Notes: generated by a model from the sequence alone, not told the origin. Positions 1 through 10,113 are shown, counted from the first letter of the stretch. The stretch: DNA of 29,524 nucleotides from Gryganskiella cystojenkinii (GCA_015852425.1 JAAAIG010000480.1:1-29524), one strand, 5' to 3'. A program made the numbers and translations.

Positions 1-2094
1 TTGAAGTTCAGCACAGATCCAAGGAGGACGATTTCTCGGATGGACTCAGAGTCCTTCAAGTCGTTGGAGACAAACTGGTTTACCATTCGATCTGTAATCT
101 GATGGACGTACAGCCTTTCGATGGGGTTCCTTTCCATCTCCAAGATCCAACCTTGCTGTGAGATACTGAGTGTACTGAAGGTAGGGTTGCTGGTGACGGA
201 TTCAATCGACGAGGAGGACGAAGTGGAGAGAGTGGAGAGGATTGCAGTCTGAGAGATATTGTTTAGGATGCCAGCACAAATGGTGAGTTGTACAGAGCTT
301 TCAAAGTCATGACCGATGCCTGGTGCAGAGATATCAAAGTTAACTCTGGCAACATTGTCCTTTGGAAAGATATAAGATCTTAGCGACAAAGTCCTTAACG
401 GCGTGCTGTTCTTCGAACAGGGATGATTTTGAAGCAGAATGTCATTTTCGACTGCGGACAATGCGGTCGCACCCTTAATGAACCGAACTTGCCGCTTCCT
501 TGATACGATGAAAATAGGATGTTTGGAGGTGTAAATCAGCCGCGCGTGATAACTCGATATTGGGGAAGTCGAGATATTTGGTCCGCTAACCTGGTCTTCT
601 GGAAGCTTGAGACCGTTCATGCTGTCGAGTTTCTCATTGGAAGTCATCGTTGCCTCGTTGCTTATAGTCCAGAGCCTGACCGTGCCATCCGAACTACCCG
701 AGGCAACTTGACCATCGTTCAAAAATACGACACCTTGGACAAACCAAGTATGACCAGTCAGAGTCTGCACTGGCAAACCCGTCTGTCCGTTCCAGATTCT
801 CACAGATCGATCGATACTAGAGGACGCGATCAGTTGTTCGTCCTGAGAGAAGACTGCACAGGTGATTGGCTCTCTATGACCCCGAATAACAAGGGGTTCA
901 CCACGAACTTGTGTGGACAGGTCCCACACTTGAATATCGTTTCCTACACTCGCGACCAGGCGCTGACTCTTAGACGAAAAAGCGAGACTGCATACGTTCA
1001 TGAGGCCGAATGTTAAAAATCGATTGAGTGTTCCAGTGTCTGCGTTCCAGAGTCGGATCGTCCCATCTAGGCTTCCTGAGGCGAGCTGAGATCCGTCTTT
1101 GGACCAAGCGACACTCGTGACCTCGCTGGCATGACCTTTCAGGATGTATTCCGGTCGCACCGAATCCTCTTCCCATCTCCATAGGTGCATAGTCTTGTCC
1201 TTGCTCGCGGAAATAACCCGTGTCCCGTCTGGGGAGAAGGCAACGTCCGTCACCCAACCAGTGTGACCCTTCAAAATGCGGTGCGGGCGTCCTCCTTTGA
1301 GGTCCCAGACATGGACATCGTTGTCTCGACCACCAGAGGCAATCAATGATACAGTATCATTGATGGTACCGAGAGTGAGACTCAGCACGGCTGCCGTATG
1401 TCCTCGAAGTGTATGGAGTAGCTTCCAGTCGGAAGTGGCATAGATCTCGATCTCGCCTCTAGAAACCCCTATAGCGAGCAATGATCCGTCAGGAGAGCCG
1501 GCACAGCAGATCAACCCTTTCACCTCTAGGAGATTCTTCTTTCCGAACAACGCTCCATCCTTCTGCGCCTGAATAAAGTTCGCCATTCGCAGAATTGCAG
1601 TGGAGGTGGTGCTGCTTGACAACGAAGGCACACCTGCTAAAGGGTTCAGAAGAGCAACTCCTGCTTGGAGGATCGCCTGACGGAATCCTGACGCAACTGA
1701 AGACGGGGCATTGGTACCTGTAAGGACATTGATTCCCCCGTTAAGGTTCTGCCTAGCGCGATAGAATGCAATATCATGGACGGTTAGAGGCTGTCAGACG
1801 CACCACCAACTCAATGCTAACGAGAGCAACCTACCTCAGGGTATCTGCTCTCTGTATGCACTTGACAGCTTTTCCCGGTGCTCCCGAGTTATTTAGCACT
1901 ATAGCGAGGTCTTGGAACGCAGTAATCATCTCTCTCAAGGCGGCAGTGTCCGTTTTCTTAACATCGACTTCGGCGAGGACTTTCTTTGCAGCCCGATAGT
2001 GCTTGATGACTGCGTCTTCAGAACCTCGAGCTTTTCCAGCAGCTTTGATTTCGGTATTTGCCTGCATCAAAGCATCCTGTGCAGAGAGCGGCAT
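1..2094 (-). CDS. WD40 protein fused to the start of an NLR-type receptor (partial, two exons)
   Basis: Exon 1 is 2094-1835 and exon 2 runs from 1752 off the left edge. The frame is open over all 583 complete codons of exon 2. Residues 1-86 form a charged helical, TPR-like segment starting MPLSAQDALMQ, of a type I recall at the N-terminus of Mortierella NLRs. Residues 87-155 are a poor linker with a remnant of pentapeptide repeats (MANFIQAQKDGALFGKK). Residues 160-450 hold seven WD40 repeats, with blade ends such as VHVWDL, IQVWDL and VRLWTI, enough for one propeller. A linker (451-610) follows, then GWILEMERN and SIREIVLLGS (615-670), which match the Arm-like domain start of the receptor at 10146-16892 (GWIQAIDDL, SIREISLFGA). 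No NACHT domain precedes the WD40; one may follow outside the window. The propeller is closest to that of the 10146-16892 gene. The joined frame is read directly; the function as a receptor is inferred. Confidence 0.8.
1342..1364. repeat. perfect 11-bp inverted repeat in the WD40 region
   Basis: The arms are ATCAATGATAC and GTATCATTGAT around a single A. They lie in codons for GTINDTVSLI in the second WD40 repeat, where the related gene at 10146-16892 is three residues shorter (FNSTGSL). This looks like a small local insertion that made a palindrome, not a conserved part of the fold. Confidence 0.7.
1753..1834 (-). other. spliceosomal intron (82 nt)
   Basis: The donor is CTGAG|GTAGGT, the acceptor is GCGCTAG|G, and a TCTAAC branch site lies about 30 nt before the acceptor. 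Removing it joins AG+G as an Arg codon and keeps the frame. Unspliced, exon 1 stops at TAG (1833-1831). A nearer CAG acceptor at 1791 would put a stop in frame, so it is less likely. Confidence 0.75.
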
Positions 2095-2101
2095 GTTGAC
2101 C

Positions 2102-2787
2102 CTGTTACAGAAGTATGCATAAGTTACAGATTAGACATTGTTCCGAGCTTTTACTCTAGTTATCGATAGGTACACGACTGAAAGACAGTGAGGACAAAAA
2201 TATCAGTACAAAAGACTAAGGTAGAGGATGAGGTGAACAAGAGCGGGAGTGGACAACGAGCGGAAAGAAAACGAGCAAGAACAAGAGCTTGGACCTCAAC
2301 AAATGTGGCGCTATCACCACTCCCTTCTCCCAAGAGTTATTCTTCACACCTGAGTTCGAAATGTGCCTAAGAACATTCACAAACAAAAGAGTGAACAGAT
2401 GGTGTACAGTACCTTTTTTAAGTGCGAGTTGTTTAGGAGCCGAGCGATGACCTTGTTGTGTTGCTGCAATAGTTACCTCCCCCCTCCCCAATACAGATTA
2501 TCGTACGTGAGCGTTAACTATTAGTAAAATTGTAGAACGGCGGTCAGTACATAACAAGACGGCATTCGAACGCATAACCCAAGCCTCCAAACGCTCTCCT
2601 TTACGCTGTGTTTTTGTCTTTACGGGCAGGCTCTTTGAGCAGAGAGTCAGGAGCTCTGAATGAGGTGACAGGAGCAGTCTGACAGAGACGTTCACTATAC
2701 TACAGAAGCAAAACCGAAGTAGAATTGTCAGCGTCATTAAATGGTCTCTTTATAGCACACGTCTAGAAAAGGACAAATCAGACTTAC
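2102..2787 (-). other. candidate 5' leader intron of the 1-2094 gene
   Basis: A strong donor-like CAA|GTAAGT (2787) and an acceptor-like CTTCTGTAACAG (ending at 2102), 7 nt before the ATG, would bound a 686-nt intron. The sequence between contains only short frames without recognisable domains. Other donors exist in the same stretch (AAAAAG|GTACTG near 2414, GGGAG|GTAACT near 2473), so the exact 5' end is uncertain. Confidence 0.35.
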
Positions 2788-3297
2788 TTGAGGCGATGGT
2801 AGTCTCTCTAGACGGTGAGGTGAGAACCTTTACGATGGTTTGCGCGGAAAGGCCCCAAAGATCTTTTCTCTTGGACAATGACGTATGAAACTGCAGAGAA
2901 CAAGCGAGCCTTATCTTCAGATCTTTCGGATGTTGTCCAAAAATGGAATTCGGGTTCTTGCGTCCAGGCGCGTTCTCACTGACAGTCAAAGGATAGTAGT
3001 TCAAGAACGACGAATTGTCAACATCGTTGTGGTATTGAATGCAATTACTCATTCAACTCATTCAGTCACGCTTTCCACACTGCTACCATTCGGTACCTTT
3101 TGCAATTGTTTCTACAGAGACAAACAAATGAGGAACGTGGGATGAAATGAACTCTTTCTGCTCACAATCACAAGTACCGGGTGCTGGAATGAGTAATGAC
3201 TTCGTAGAGAAGCGAGAGGCAGAAGAGCGATGAAGGAATGTGTCAATAAAGGAAGACAAAGAGAATGAGATGAGCTCTGTTTGTGGTCGTCTTTTTT

Positions 3298-3611
3298 ACT
3301 TTGCCTTTTCTTTCTTTATCGCCATCGAATGTCGCATACCTATTTTGTGAACAAAAAAAAAAAGGGCGCGCATCATCGACGAGTCTTTGTTTTGTTCATC
3401 TTTATCGAGTAAACCACTCCCTTGAAAGAAAAGAAAAAGAAACATCTCTCCTTCTCACAAAGAACAGACACCAGTGAGTTCATGATGATCATCCTCACGA
3501 ACGCGACCATCAATGGCTGTTATCCTCGATTCTCTTTGGGACCAAATTGTGTTAACTTTTCTTCAGTCTACTCTCACATATTTTTTTTTTTACTTCGTGT
3601 TCAGCTTCGCC
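3298..3611 (-). promoter_or_regulatory. upstream element copies before the 1-2094 gene
   Basis: GGCAAAGT lies at 3305-3298 and GGCGAAGC (one mismatch to GGCGAAGT) at 3611-3604, both read toward the gene, 1.2-1.5 kb before its ATG. The same pair lies upstream of the other three NLR-type genes. The surrounding 2.8-3.87 kb is AT-rich with homopolymer runs and holds no gene I can support. Confidence 0.4.
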
Positions 3612-3877
3612 TTTTCTTTGCCCAAACCTTATTTCCCCAGTTGTATTTGATGTAAGTTTATGCCAATAAAAATGAGATTTCGAAGACGCCTTTCATGGTC
3701 ATCCTCGCTGTTGCCTGGCATTTTCCTTTTTTTCTTGAGCTAGAAACTTTCAAACGAGAAAGACCATTATTAGCGTCCATCTTCATTACTGATACTTCTT
3801 TTAATAAACAGAAAAAATTACTAAACTTGGTTCTCTTAAAAAACGGTCAACGTTGCACACGTTAGAAGATCTCCTTG

Positions 3878-6800
3878 TCAACGTCTTCCTCCGACTCGCC
3901 TTACTCGTTGTCGCTGACCTCTTACAACCTTCTTCGCTCTGTTCTTCTTGGCCTCTCCATCATCCTCTTCAACCTCCTCCCAGACTTCATCTTCAGCGGT
4001 GTTTGTCTCCTCAGATTGAGCAGAACTTCCTCCAAGTAGTTTACGCTGCTCCTCGTCTAGACCAGTAGCCCTGTCAATCTTGACCCCTGTGTAGACGGAT
4101 TGTTCCGCCAACGAACCCCAAACCAATTGAACGGAAACAGCGTCGCCGTTGACAACCGCCTTCCAAACACAGACCGAAAAATCTTCGCAGCCAGACACGA
4201 ACTCGAGAGACGAATTCGGGTTCCAAGCAAGACTGAGAACGGGTCCCTTAAGCTCTCGGATCTCCAACTCCAACGAACCACTCGTCGCCGATCCATTCGG
4301 TTGCATCTGCCAGAGACGCATAGTATTATCCGACTCACCAGTGACAATAAAACGTCCACATGGTGACCATGCAAGACTCTTCACAGCCGACTCATGTCCT
4401 GCCAAATCATGGACGATGGCTGCGGATTTGATTACATCCCATAGCTGAACCGTGTTTCCTTGGCTGACTGCGATCATGGCGCTGCAAGGCGAAAAGTCCA
4501 GAGAAGACGGTTCAAGTTCCAAGTCCAAGAGCAAGGTACGGTCCTTGGTTTCCATTGACCAGACCCGAACTTTTCCGTCCTTGCTGGAAGAAGCGAGCCA
4601 GCGCCCGTCTGGCGAGAACACGATGGTATTCACCGCCTGGTCATGCCCATGCAGGTTAAACCTTATAGGATTGTTGACAGATTCGAAGTCCCATAGGCTT
4701 ACAGATCCGTCTCCGTGCCCAAAAGCTCTCCAGTAACCGCGGGATGAATAGCTCACAGAGAAGACAGATCCGGTATCGTCAACATTGAGAATCTCAGCGG
4801 TGCCCTCCTGAATTGTGTAATCTTCTTGAAGGGCTAAAAGTTGCAGTTGACCTTGGCTATCTGTGATTGCAAGTCGCCGACCATCAGAAGAAAAGGCCAG
4901 GTCTGACACTAGACACTTGGTGAGTCTGCTGGAGGAACCAGATGACGACTTCCACATTCGAACTGAGTGGTCGTTGCTACAAGAGACGATATACTCGCCG
5001 TCTGGTGAGTACAGGACTTTTCTGACCTGATCGACATGTTCTCGTTTCAAAGGACCATGGCCGCTATCCGCCACTCCTTCTCCGAATTTTGATCCGATCA
5101 TCTTTGCGCCCCTGAAGTTAGTTTGACGTAGCCAAGCTCGTGTAAAGTTGACACCGGACAGAACTGCGTCACCCAGCAAAGCAGAGTCAAAGTATCCTCC
5201 AGTGCAATCAGCCCCTGGGATCCGGATTCCTCGAAGGTCTAATCCGTTGAACTGAAGTCTTGCCCGAACCAAGATCGTAATCGCATTGGAGGCGGCCACC
5301 ACCACGTCTTCATCGGTCTTCGAGAGTTCTAAAATTAAGCATAGTTGCTCTCGAAAGTCGTCATCTTGTTGGACACGCTCGGCCAAAAAAAATGCAATAA
5401 AGGGGTTTGCAACTATGCTCCTCGCGTTAAGTAACTCGAGACACGGCACGGTGGCGATCGAGTCGAGACAAACAGGACCACAACGGAAAGAGGGGCTCCA
5501 AAAGCGGCTGGTTTCTCTGGTGGAAGGACACGGACAATCGTACAGAGAGAGCGAGTAGTAATACTCAAGTAGTGATACGTGGATAAACTCCCAGACGTTC
5601 TTGAGGCCCATATCAGTCCTAGGACCCGTGGAAATGGTTGACTCTTGGATGTCCCCATGACAAACCAGTTGACACGCTCTTCGCAACAACTGGACCTTGG
5701 GTTCGTTATCACCAAAGAACCTCACTTTCCAAGGATCGTTTTGTCGATAAATCCAGTACTCGACCAAATTGACCTCGCGTTTTAGCATTGAACGCGACAG
5801 TTCCTTTGAAAAATCAATGCCTGTTGTGATAAATCTGTTGCCCATGGATTCAAAGGCTGCTCGGTGTTCGGGGAGCATGTAGTCCTGTTCGTCCAAGCGA
5901 TTCTGTTCAAATTTGAATGCTCTCCACACAAAATTATCGATGAGACCGACTTGGCTGAGTTGTACCGAAGTGTTGTTGCTGTCATCCTTTCCAAAAACAT
6001 CGGGCAGGGAGTCGAGGACCAATTTGAGGAGGAGTGGATTTGCGACAAGGTCCTTAATATGGGTATGTCGAATCATCAGTTGAGTGAGTTTTTTCAGGTA
6101 CTCATTGGTCGTCCAAACCGGAATGTCACGAAAGGAATCTTGGGCTGAAGGATCCTTCCTGTACTGGTCGATATACTGCTCGATCTGGTCCAACTGGAAT
6201 GGGACAATGACAGCTTCCTCGAAAAGTCGACTGCCCCTGCCTTCTGGGGCAAAGCGGTTCCGATAGTCCGAATAGAAGGGCTGGCTCCGACAACTGATAA
6301 TAATCTTGACCCTCCAGCGGTCGCTCGTCACGATCTTGTGGATCTTGAGGATATTTTGCCGCTTTCCCCATTCGTCATAGCCATCGCAGAGCAAGATAAA
6401 TTGGCGTTGTTCTCTCAGCTGGCATATCTGGTCATCCTTGAAATTGTTGATTTTCAGCTTTCTTTCGACGATATCGTTCGCCTGAAGATCGCCTGCTGTT
6501 TTGAGATCAATGAAGAGCGGTATTGGTTGGCCACGACTGTATTGATCCCAGAGATCATATTCTAGCCAGGAGAGAAACGTTGTCTTGCCAGCTCCAGAGT
6601 CGCCTAGGATGAGCATCACTTCCTTTTCACTCCTCCGAAACGCGTCCACTCTCGTCTTCAACGGAACTTGACCACCATGACGATCCTGAAGGTTGGTCCT
6701 TGACATCAACGGTATGTAAATCCCACGAGAGTGCAAGGCCTTTTCGCACCGGATCATATGGAGACGCTGTTCGGTAGGAGATATTTTGTTGGCTCTCTCC

Positions 6801-8860
6801 AATAAAGAGAATCTCTTGGGTAATGGTAGACATCGTTGCAAAGGGTATGAGCTCGTGAACGGTATAGCGTCCTTTTCGAGTTCTTTGACCAAAATTGATG
6901 CTTGTTGCACGATAGCATTGTGATTGACGTTGGATGGAGAAACAATCGCAGGTAGAGTCTCGATATTCTTGAGAATAGTCACTATCCATCTCCTAACATC
7001 CTGGTGCTTTTTGGATCCCTGGTCCAACCTGAATATCTCACCAAGGAATGTAATGGCTTGCTCACGATTGGTCTCGTTCAAGCATGGGTCAACCGCAATT
7101 GCTCCGAGTAACTGACAGAGACTCCACTGGAATAACGGATCATTGATGTAGGGAGAATCGGCAACGATCATGTTCATATTTGTGAACAATCCAGCTCGGA
7201 CGAGGACCTCCACTCCTCGGACAGCATCATACCAAGGCTCATTTGAGGTGGCTCCAAGCGCCTCCTTGAGATCGGCAAAGAGCCCCAGCCCACCCTTAAT
7301 AGCCGCTGGCAGACCCTCTACAAGCCCATCGAATTCGAACTGATAAATGTTGGACATCAGGAGAAGTCCACGGGCTGTTTCTCCCAGATGTCGAAGAATG
7401 CTTTGACCAGCGGATTCATCATCTGGCACGCGCATCAGCGCTTGGAACGCATAGAGGGTTTGGAACTTTAAGATGGGATCCTTACTCGCCTTCGCCGCCT
7501 GCAAGATCTCTAATAACGGTCCATGTTCTTCAACACGGTTCAAGTCCTTGACCTTGTTGCACGCCAAAATGTCGAGAATTCGGGATAGTGCAAGTGCGAA
7601 ATGGATCGAATCATCCTTGAGCTGTCGAGAAGGATCTCCCAATAGCTGTCTGGCTGTTCTCAGTGTCCGTATCATATCGTCATCTCGAAGATGGCCAAGC
7701 GGAGCAACTTGGACGAGTTGGACTAGACCCTGAAGCAGCGGAACATCCATTAACGAAGCATTGTCAAGCTTTTTAAGGAAGTGTTCGAGTAGCCGACGGT
7801 AGTGATCTTTGTTGAGGGCAGGTGCGACAAGAACCACCTCTTGGATGGCATCGAGATCCTTCAAGTCATCGTTAATGAACTGTCGAACTACTTCAATTAG
7901 AAGCAACTGAATTCTTTCTTTTTCCTCAGGAGAGTCTTTGACCTTCTCCGCCCACTCAAGCTCTCTTTCGTTGAAAGGCTTGATGATGGCGCTTATGTCG
8001 ATTTGAGACGCCGGAACAGCAGTGGGCGAGGATGAAAGCTGTGTCGACACTGAAGTTGTCAGAGTTGATGTCGATGACGATGATGTCGGCGTCGGTACCA
8101 TAGGTGAGGATGCGGATAGCGTTGATGCATTCGAGAGGGCTGGGGATGGCGGAAACAAGGTCGACGAGGTTGAAGGATGTGAAGAATATGGTGAGTACGA
8201 AGGGGATGAAAAGGGCGGAGCCGAGGACGATGATGCTGCGGATAACTCTTGTTGAAGAAGCAGACGACCACAATGGGCCAGCTGGGACGTATTTTCGATT
8301 GGATCGCCGATCCTCCGAGGTAAAGCGGTTGCCTCAGAAGGCTTGGGGACGCTGCTAGAAAAGATGTCCGTGCGGAGCTGAGCGCTGTGGCTACCTAGTC
8401 GTGGTCCGGTCAAGACTTTTGGGTTACTGGATGGCGTTGCTTGAGTGCCTGTGACTTGCGCACGTCCACTGAGGACAGTAGTAGGGACGGCGTTCGCCGT
8501 GGATTGAGAACCAATGGGGCTTGTGCTAACCGCCGTCGGGGTCGCTTGAGTAGTCGAGCGAAGAGGTTCACTAGAGCGCGAACGTCGTAGACCAGAGCTG
8601 GACTGTTGTGCCTGAGCGCCGCCTAGGAGCAGCCTCTGTCCAGTGAGGACAATAGTAGGGACAACAACAGGGACAGTATTCATTGCCCGTTGAGCACCAC
8701 TGGGGGAAGGACTACGCACCATCGGGGCTGCCTGAGCAACTGAGTGGAGCGGTTCACTTGAGCGGGAACGTCGTTGGCCAAAAAAAAATCCTCGGATTTT
8801 GTCCCTTTTTCTAGTGCGACTGCTTCCAGCCGAAGGGTGATTTGAGGGCGGACTCGTCAT
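3878..8860 (-). CDS. NLR-like STAND receptor: Arm-like, NACHT, pentapeptide, WD40 (1660 aa)
   Basis: A predicted cytoplasmic signalling NTPase that would switch by ATP/ADP exchange after sensing through its WD40 propeller. The start is the ATG at 8860; the frame also opens at an upstream TTG (8869), which is not a credible start here. Residues 1-290 are Ser/Pro-rich and disordered, with a duplicated RRSRSSEPL motif. Residues 297-665 are Arm-like helices. NACHT: Walker A GDSGAGKT (753-760), Walker B FILLCDGYDEW (821-831), sensor-like IIISCRSQ (about 854-861). A winged-helix motif FIHVSLLEYY carries His1094. Pentapeptide repeats span 1200-1262 and seven WD40 repeats 1275-1590, followed by GLDEEQRKLL and an acidic then strongly Arg/Lys-rich tail. 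It is a single exon and is most similar to the gene at 18689-23464. Ligand and downstream effector are unknown. Confidence 0.92.
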   Translation of the reverse strand: MTSPPSNHPSAGSSRTRKRDKIRGFFFGQRRSRSSEPLHSVAQAAPMVRSPSPSGAQRAMNTVPVVVPTIVLTGQRLLLGGAQAQQSSSGLRRSRSSEPLRSTTQATPTAVSTSPIGSQSTANAVPTTVLSGRAQVTGTQATPSSNPKVLTGPRLGSHSAQLRTDIFSSSVPKPSEATALPRRIGDPIENTSQLAHCGRLLLQQELSAASSSSAPPFSSPSYSPYSSHPSTSSTLFPPSPALSNASTLSASSPMVPTPTSSSSTSTLTTSVSTQLSSSPTAVPASQIDISAIIKPFNERELEWAEKVKDSPEEKERIQLLLIEVVRQFINDDLKDLDAIQEVVLVAPALNKDHYRRLLEHFLKKLDNASLMDVPLLQGLVQLVQVAPLGHLRDDDMIRTLRTARQLLGDPSRQLKDDSIHFALALSRILDILACNKVKDLNRVEEHGPLLEILQAAKASKDPILKFQTLYAFQALMRVPDDESAGQSILRHLGETARGLLLMSNIYQFEFDGLVEGLPAAIKGGLGLFADLKEALGATSNEPWYDAVRGVEVLVRAGLFTNMNMIVADSPYINDPLFQWSLCQLLGAIAVDPCLNETNREQAITFLGEIFRLDQGSKKHQDVRRWIVTILKNIETLPAIVSPSNVNHNAIVQQASILVKELEKDAIPFTSSYPLQRCLPLPKRFSLLERANKISPTEQRLHMIRCEKALHSRGIYIPLMSRTNLQDRHGGQVPLKTRVDAFRRSEKEVMLILGDSGAGKTTFLSWLEYDLWDQYSRGQPIPLFIDLKTAGDLQANDIVERKLKINNFKDDQICQLREQRQFILLCDGYDEWGKRQNILKIHKIVTSDRWRVKIIISCRSQPFYSDYRNRFAPEGRGSRLFEEAVIVPFQLDQIEQYIDQYRKDPSAQDSFRDIPVWTTNEYLKKLTQLMIRHTHIKDLVANPLLLKLVLDSLPDVFGKDDSNNTSVQLSQVGLIDNFVWRAFKFEQNRLDEQDYMLPEHRAAFESMGNRFITTGIDFSKELSRSMLKREVNLVEYWIYRQNDPWKVRFFGDNEPKVQLLRRACQLVCHGDIQESTISTGPRTDMGLKNVWEFIHVSLLEYYYSLSLYDCPCPSTRETSRFWSPSFRCGPVCLDSIATVPCLELLNARSIVANPFIAFFLAERVQQDDDFREQLCLILELSKTDEDVVVAASNAITILVRARLQFNGLDLRGIRIPGADCTGGYFDSALLGDAVLSGVNFTRAWLRQTNFRGAKMIGSKFGEGVADSGHGPLKREHVDQVRKVLYSPDGEYIVSCSNDHSVRMWKSSSGSSSRLTKCLVSDLAFSSDGRRLAITDSQGQLQLLALQEDYTIQEGTAEILNVDDTGSVFSVSYSSRGYWRAFGHGDGSVSLWDFESVNNPIRFNLHGHDQAVNTIVFSPDGRWLASSSKDGKVRVWSMETKDRTLLLDLELEPSSLDFSPCSAMIAVSQGNTVQLWDVIKSAAIVHDLAGHESAVKSLAWSPCGRFIVTGESDNTMRLWQMQPNGSATSGSLELEIRELKGPVLSLAWNPNSSLEFVSGCEDFSVCVWKAVVNGDAVSVQLVWGSLAEQSVYTGVKIDRATGLDEEQRKLLGGSSAQSEETNTAEDEVWEEVEEDDGEAKKNRAKKVVRGQRQRVRRVGGRR
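8396..8773 (-). repeat. internal duplication encoding two RRSRSSEPL units
   Basis: In the disordered N-terminus of the 3878-8860 gene, a unit of about 62 residues occurs twice (starting at residues 30 and 92). Each copy begins RRSRSSEPL, followed by similar Ser/Pro/Thr/Val-rich text (NTVPVVVPTIVLTG and NAVPTTVLSG). The RSRSSEP core fits basophilic kinase sites and the R-x-x-x-S-x-P spacing of 14-3-3 mode 2 sites. Confidence 0.65.
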
Positions 8861-8869
8861 CGCGACCAA

Positions 8870-9474
8870 CTGTTGCTAATAGACAAGTGTAGCCGCCGTA
8901 TGAGTAAAGATATTTGTTTTTGAATTCAATCCCTACTATCAGGTGAGATTAGACCATACAAGTACATTTGTTGGATCTGTGGACGGCTAGCAGTGACTTG
9001 TCGAGTTTTCTGTTTGAAGAAAAACACAGGGATACTTTCTTAGAGCCTTGATGGTTGGAAGTAACAAAGGTGACTAAGAGATGCAATAGCATGGTTAGCG
9101 ACATGCCGACGAATAATGAAAGATCACGCGTGAATTGTCCAGCTTTGTTGGACGCGACTGATGACGGTTGAGAGGGAACAAATAGACTGCTCGGTGAATG
9201 GTATCTGTGAAGGAGCGGGAAAAAAGGCAATATGACTAGGTCCAGGGTGACCACCACCCTTTGTCAAGCATCCTCAAAGGGCGTAGCTTGTTTACCTTTT
9301 TGCGGTGTTCAAACGACTGCTCCCGTTGAGTTCACAGTTACCGAGTGCAATGAGGGCGAGGAGAGTGCTGGAGAATATTCCTAAGAAGACACATGAGTTT
9401 GATGTCAGTAAATGTCAATGATGACTCTGTTCCTTTGTGCATTTCTTGCAATACCATGCAGCCCATAGTTGTAC
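8870..9474 (-). other. candidate 5' leader intron of the 3878-8860 gene
   Basis: The donor-like sequence is CGACAG|GTACAAC (9474) and the acceptor-like sequence TAGCAACAG (ending at 8870) lies 9 nt before the ATG, giving 605 nt. The donor context AACAG or GACAG followed by GTACAAC is also found upstream of the 18689-23464 gene. No clear branch site is visible. Splicing here would not fuse an upstream ATG (9565) in frame, so the leader would be untranslated or carry a short upstream frame. Confidence 0.3.
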
Positions 9475-9660
9475 CTGTCGACGGCGTGTATCCAAAAAGG
9501 GACGGGCCAACAACCCTGGGAGTCAATCGCAGGTTTTCAAGGAGAGGAGGGAATGTTCCCAGCAATGGGTATTATGAGAGGTAAATGTGTAGAGTAGAGT
9601 GAAAAAGGGCTCAAGTCTCCTTCTTCCTCTTCTTCTTCTCTTGTGTGTTTTGCCGCCTTT

Positions 9661-9688
9661 ACTTCGCCATGCCGGAAATGACTTTGCC
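9661..9688 (-). promoter_or_regulatory. paired GGCAAAGT and GGCGAAGT element
   Basis: Read on the minus strand, GGCAAAGT (9688-9681) is followed 12 nt later by GGCGAAGT (9668-9661), about 0.8 kb before the ATG of the 3878-8860 gene and 190 nt before its candidate leader donor. A purine-rich run follows. I see no gene in the rest of 9475-10065. Confidence 0.45.
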
Positions 9689-10065
9689 TTTGGCTCTCTG
9701 TCTATTTCCATGGTTGCACAACGAAACCATTGGAGAAAGGTGTGATTGGAGGGACAAGGAAAGAAAGAAAGCAAAAGAAAGGATGGCGAGGCAAGGAAGG
9801 AAGGACACAAAGGAATTATTGCGGCAATGGGAAAAAGTCGCCAATGGCGTCAAGGAAGTTGTTGTAGGAGAAGGGTTCAAAGAGAAGGGCAACAAAAGTT
9901 GGAGGAAAGCAAGACGCATTCAAGGCAACTTTATAATCTGAATCTCACGTGATATCTTCACATTTAGAAAGGTAACTGAGGTCCCGACTACAACGATATA
10001 AAAAAAATCGGCGTAATGTTGGCACGGTTCAGGAGCGCTAGTCTTCAGCATTTGTTTTTGCACAA

Positions 10066-10071
10066 TTTATT
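10066..10071 (-). terminator. AATAAA polyadenylation signal for the 10146-16892 gene
   Basis: AATAAA on the minus strand, about 75 nt after the TAA stop and beyond the assembly gap. It is the only canonical signal close to this stop. Confidence 0.5.
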
Positions 10072-10113
10072 CTTCCAGATCGTGTGGTATTAATATAAAT
10101 GATCGTGATGTCG

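Noticed and set aside
2750..3052. Minus-strand frame of 100 codons with an ATG, ending near a GTAAGT donor
   Set aside because: It looks somewhat protein-like, but splicing at 2787 to 2102 would not keep it in frame with the ATG at 2094, and no domain is visible. More likely leader sequence or an upstream frame.
4057..4374. Many overlapping frames opposite or shifted within the large receptor genes
   Set aside because: They are shadows of the WD40, NACHT and Ser-rich coding regions and show no domain of their own.
8861..8869. Start of the 3878-8860 gene at 8869
   Set aside because: That codon is TTG; the first ATG is at 8860, and 8870 may be a splice acceptor.
9645..9941. Plus-strand Lys/Arg/Glu-rich frame
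   Set aside because: The composition comes from a purine-rich run; no domain, and it lies in the upstream region of a minus-strand gene.
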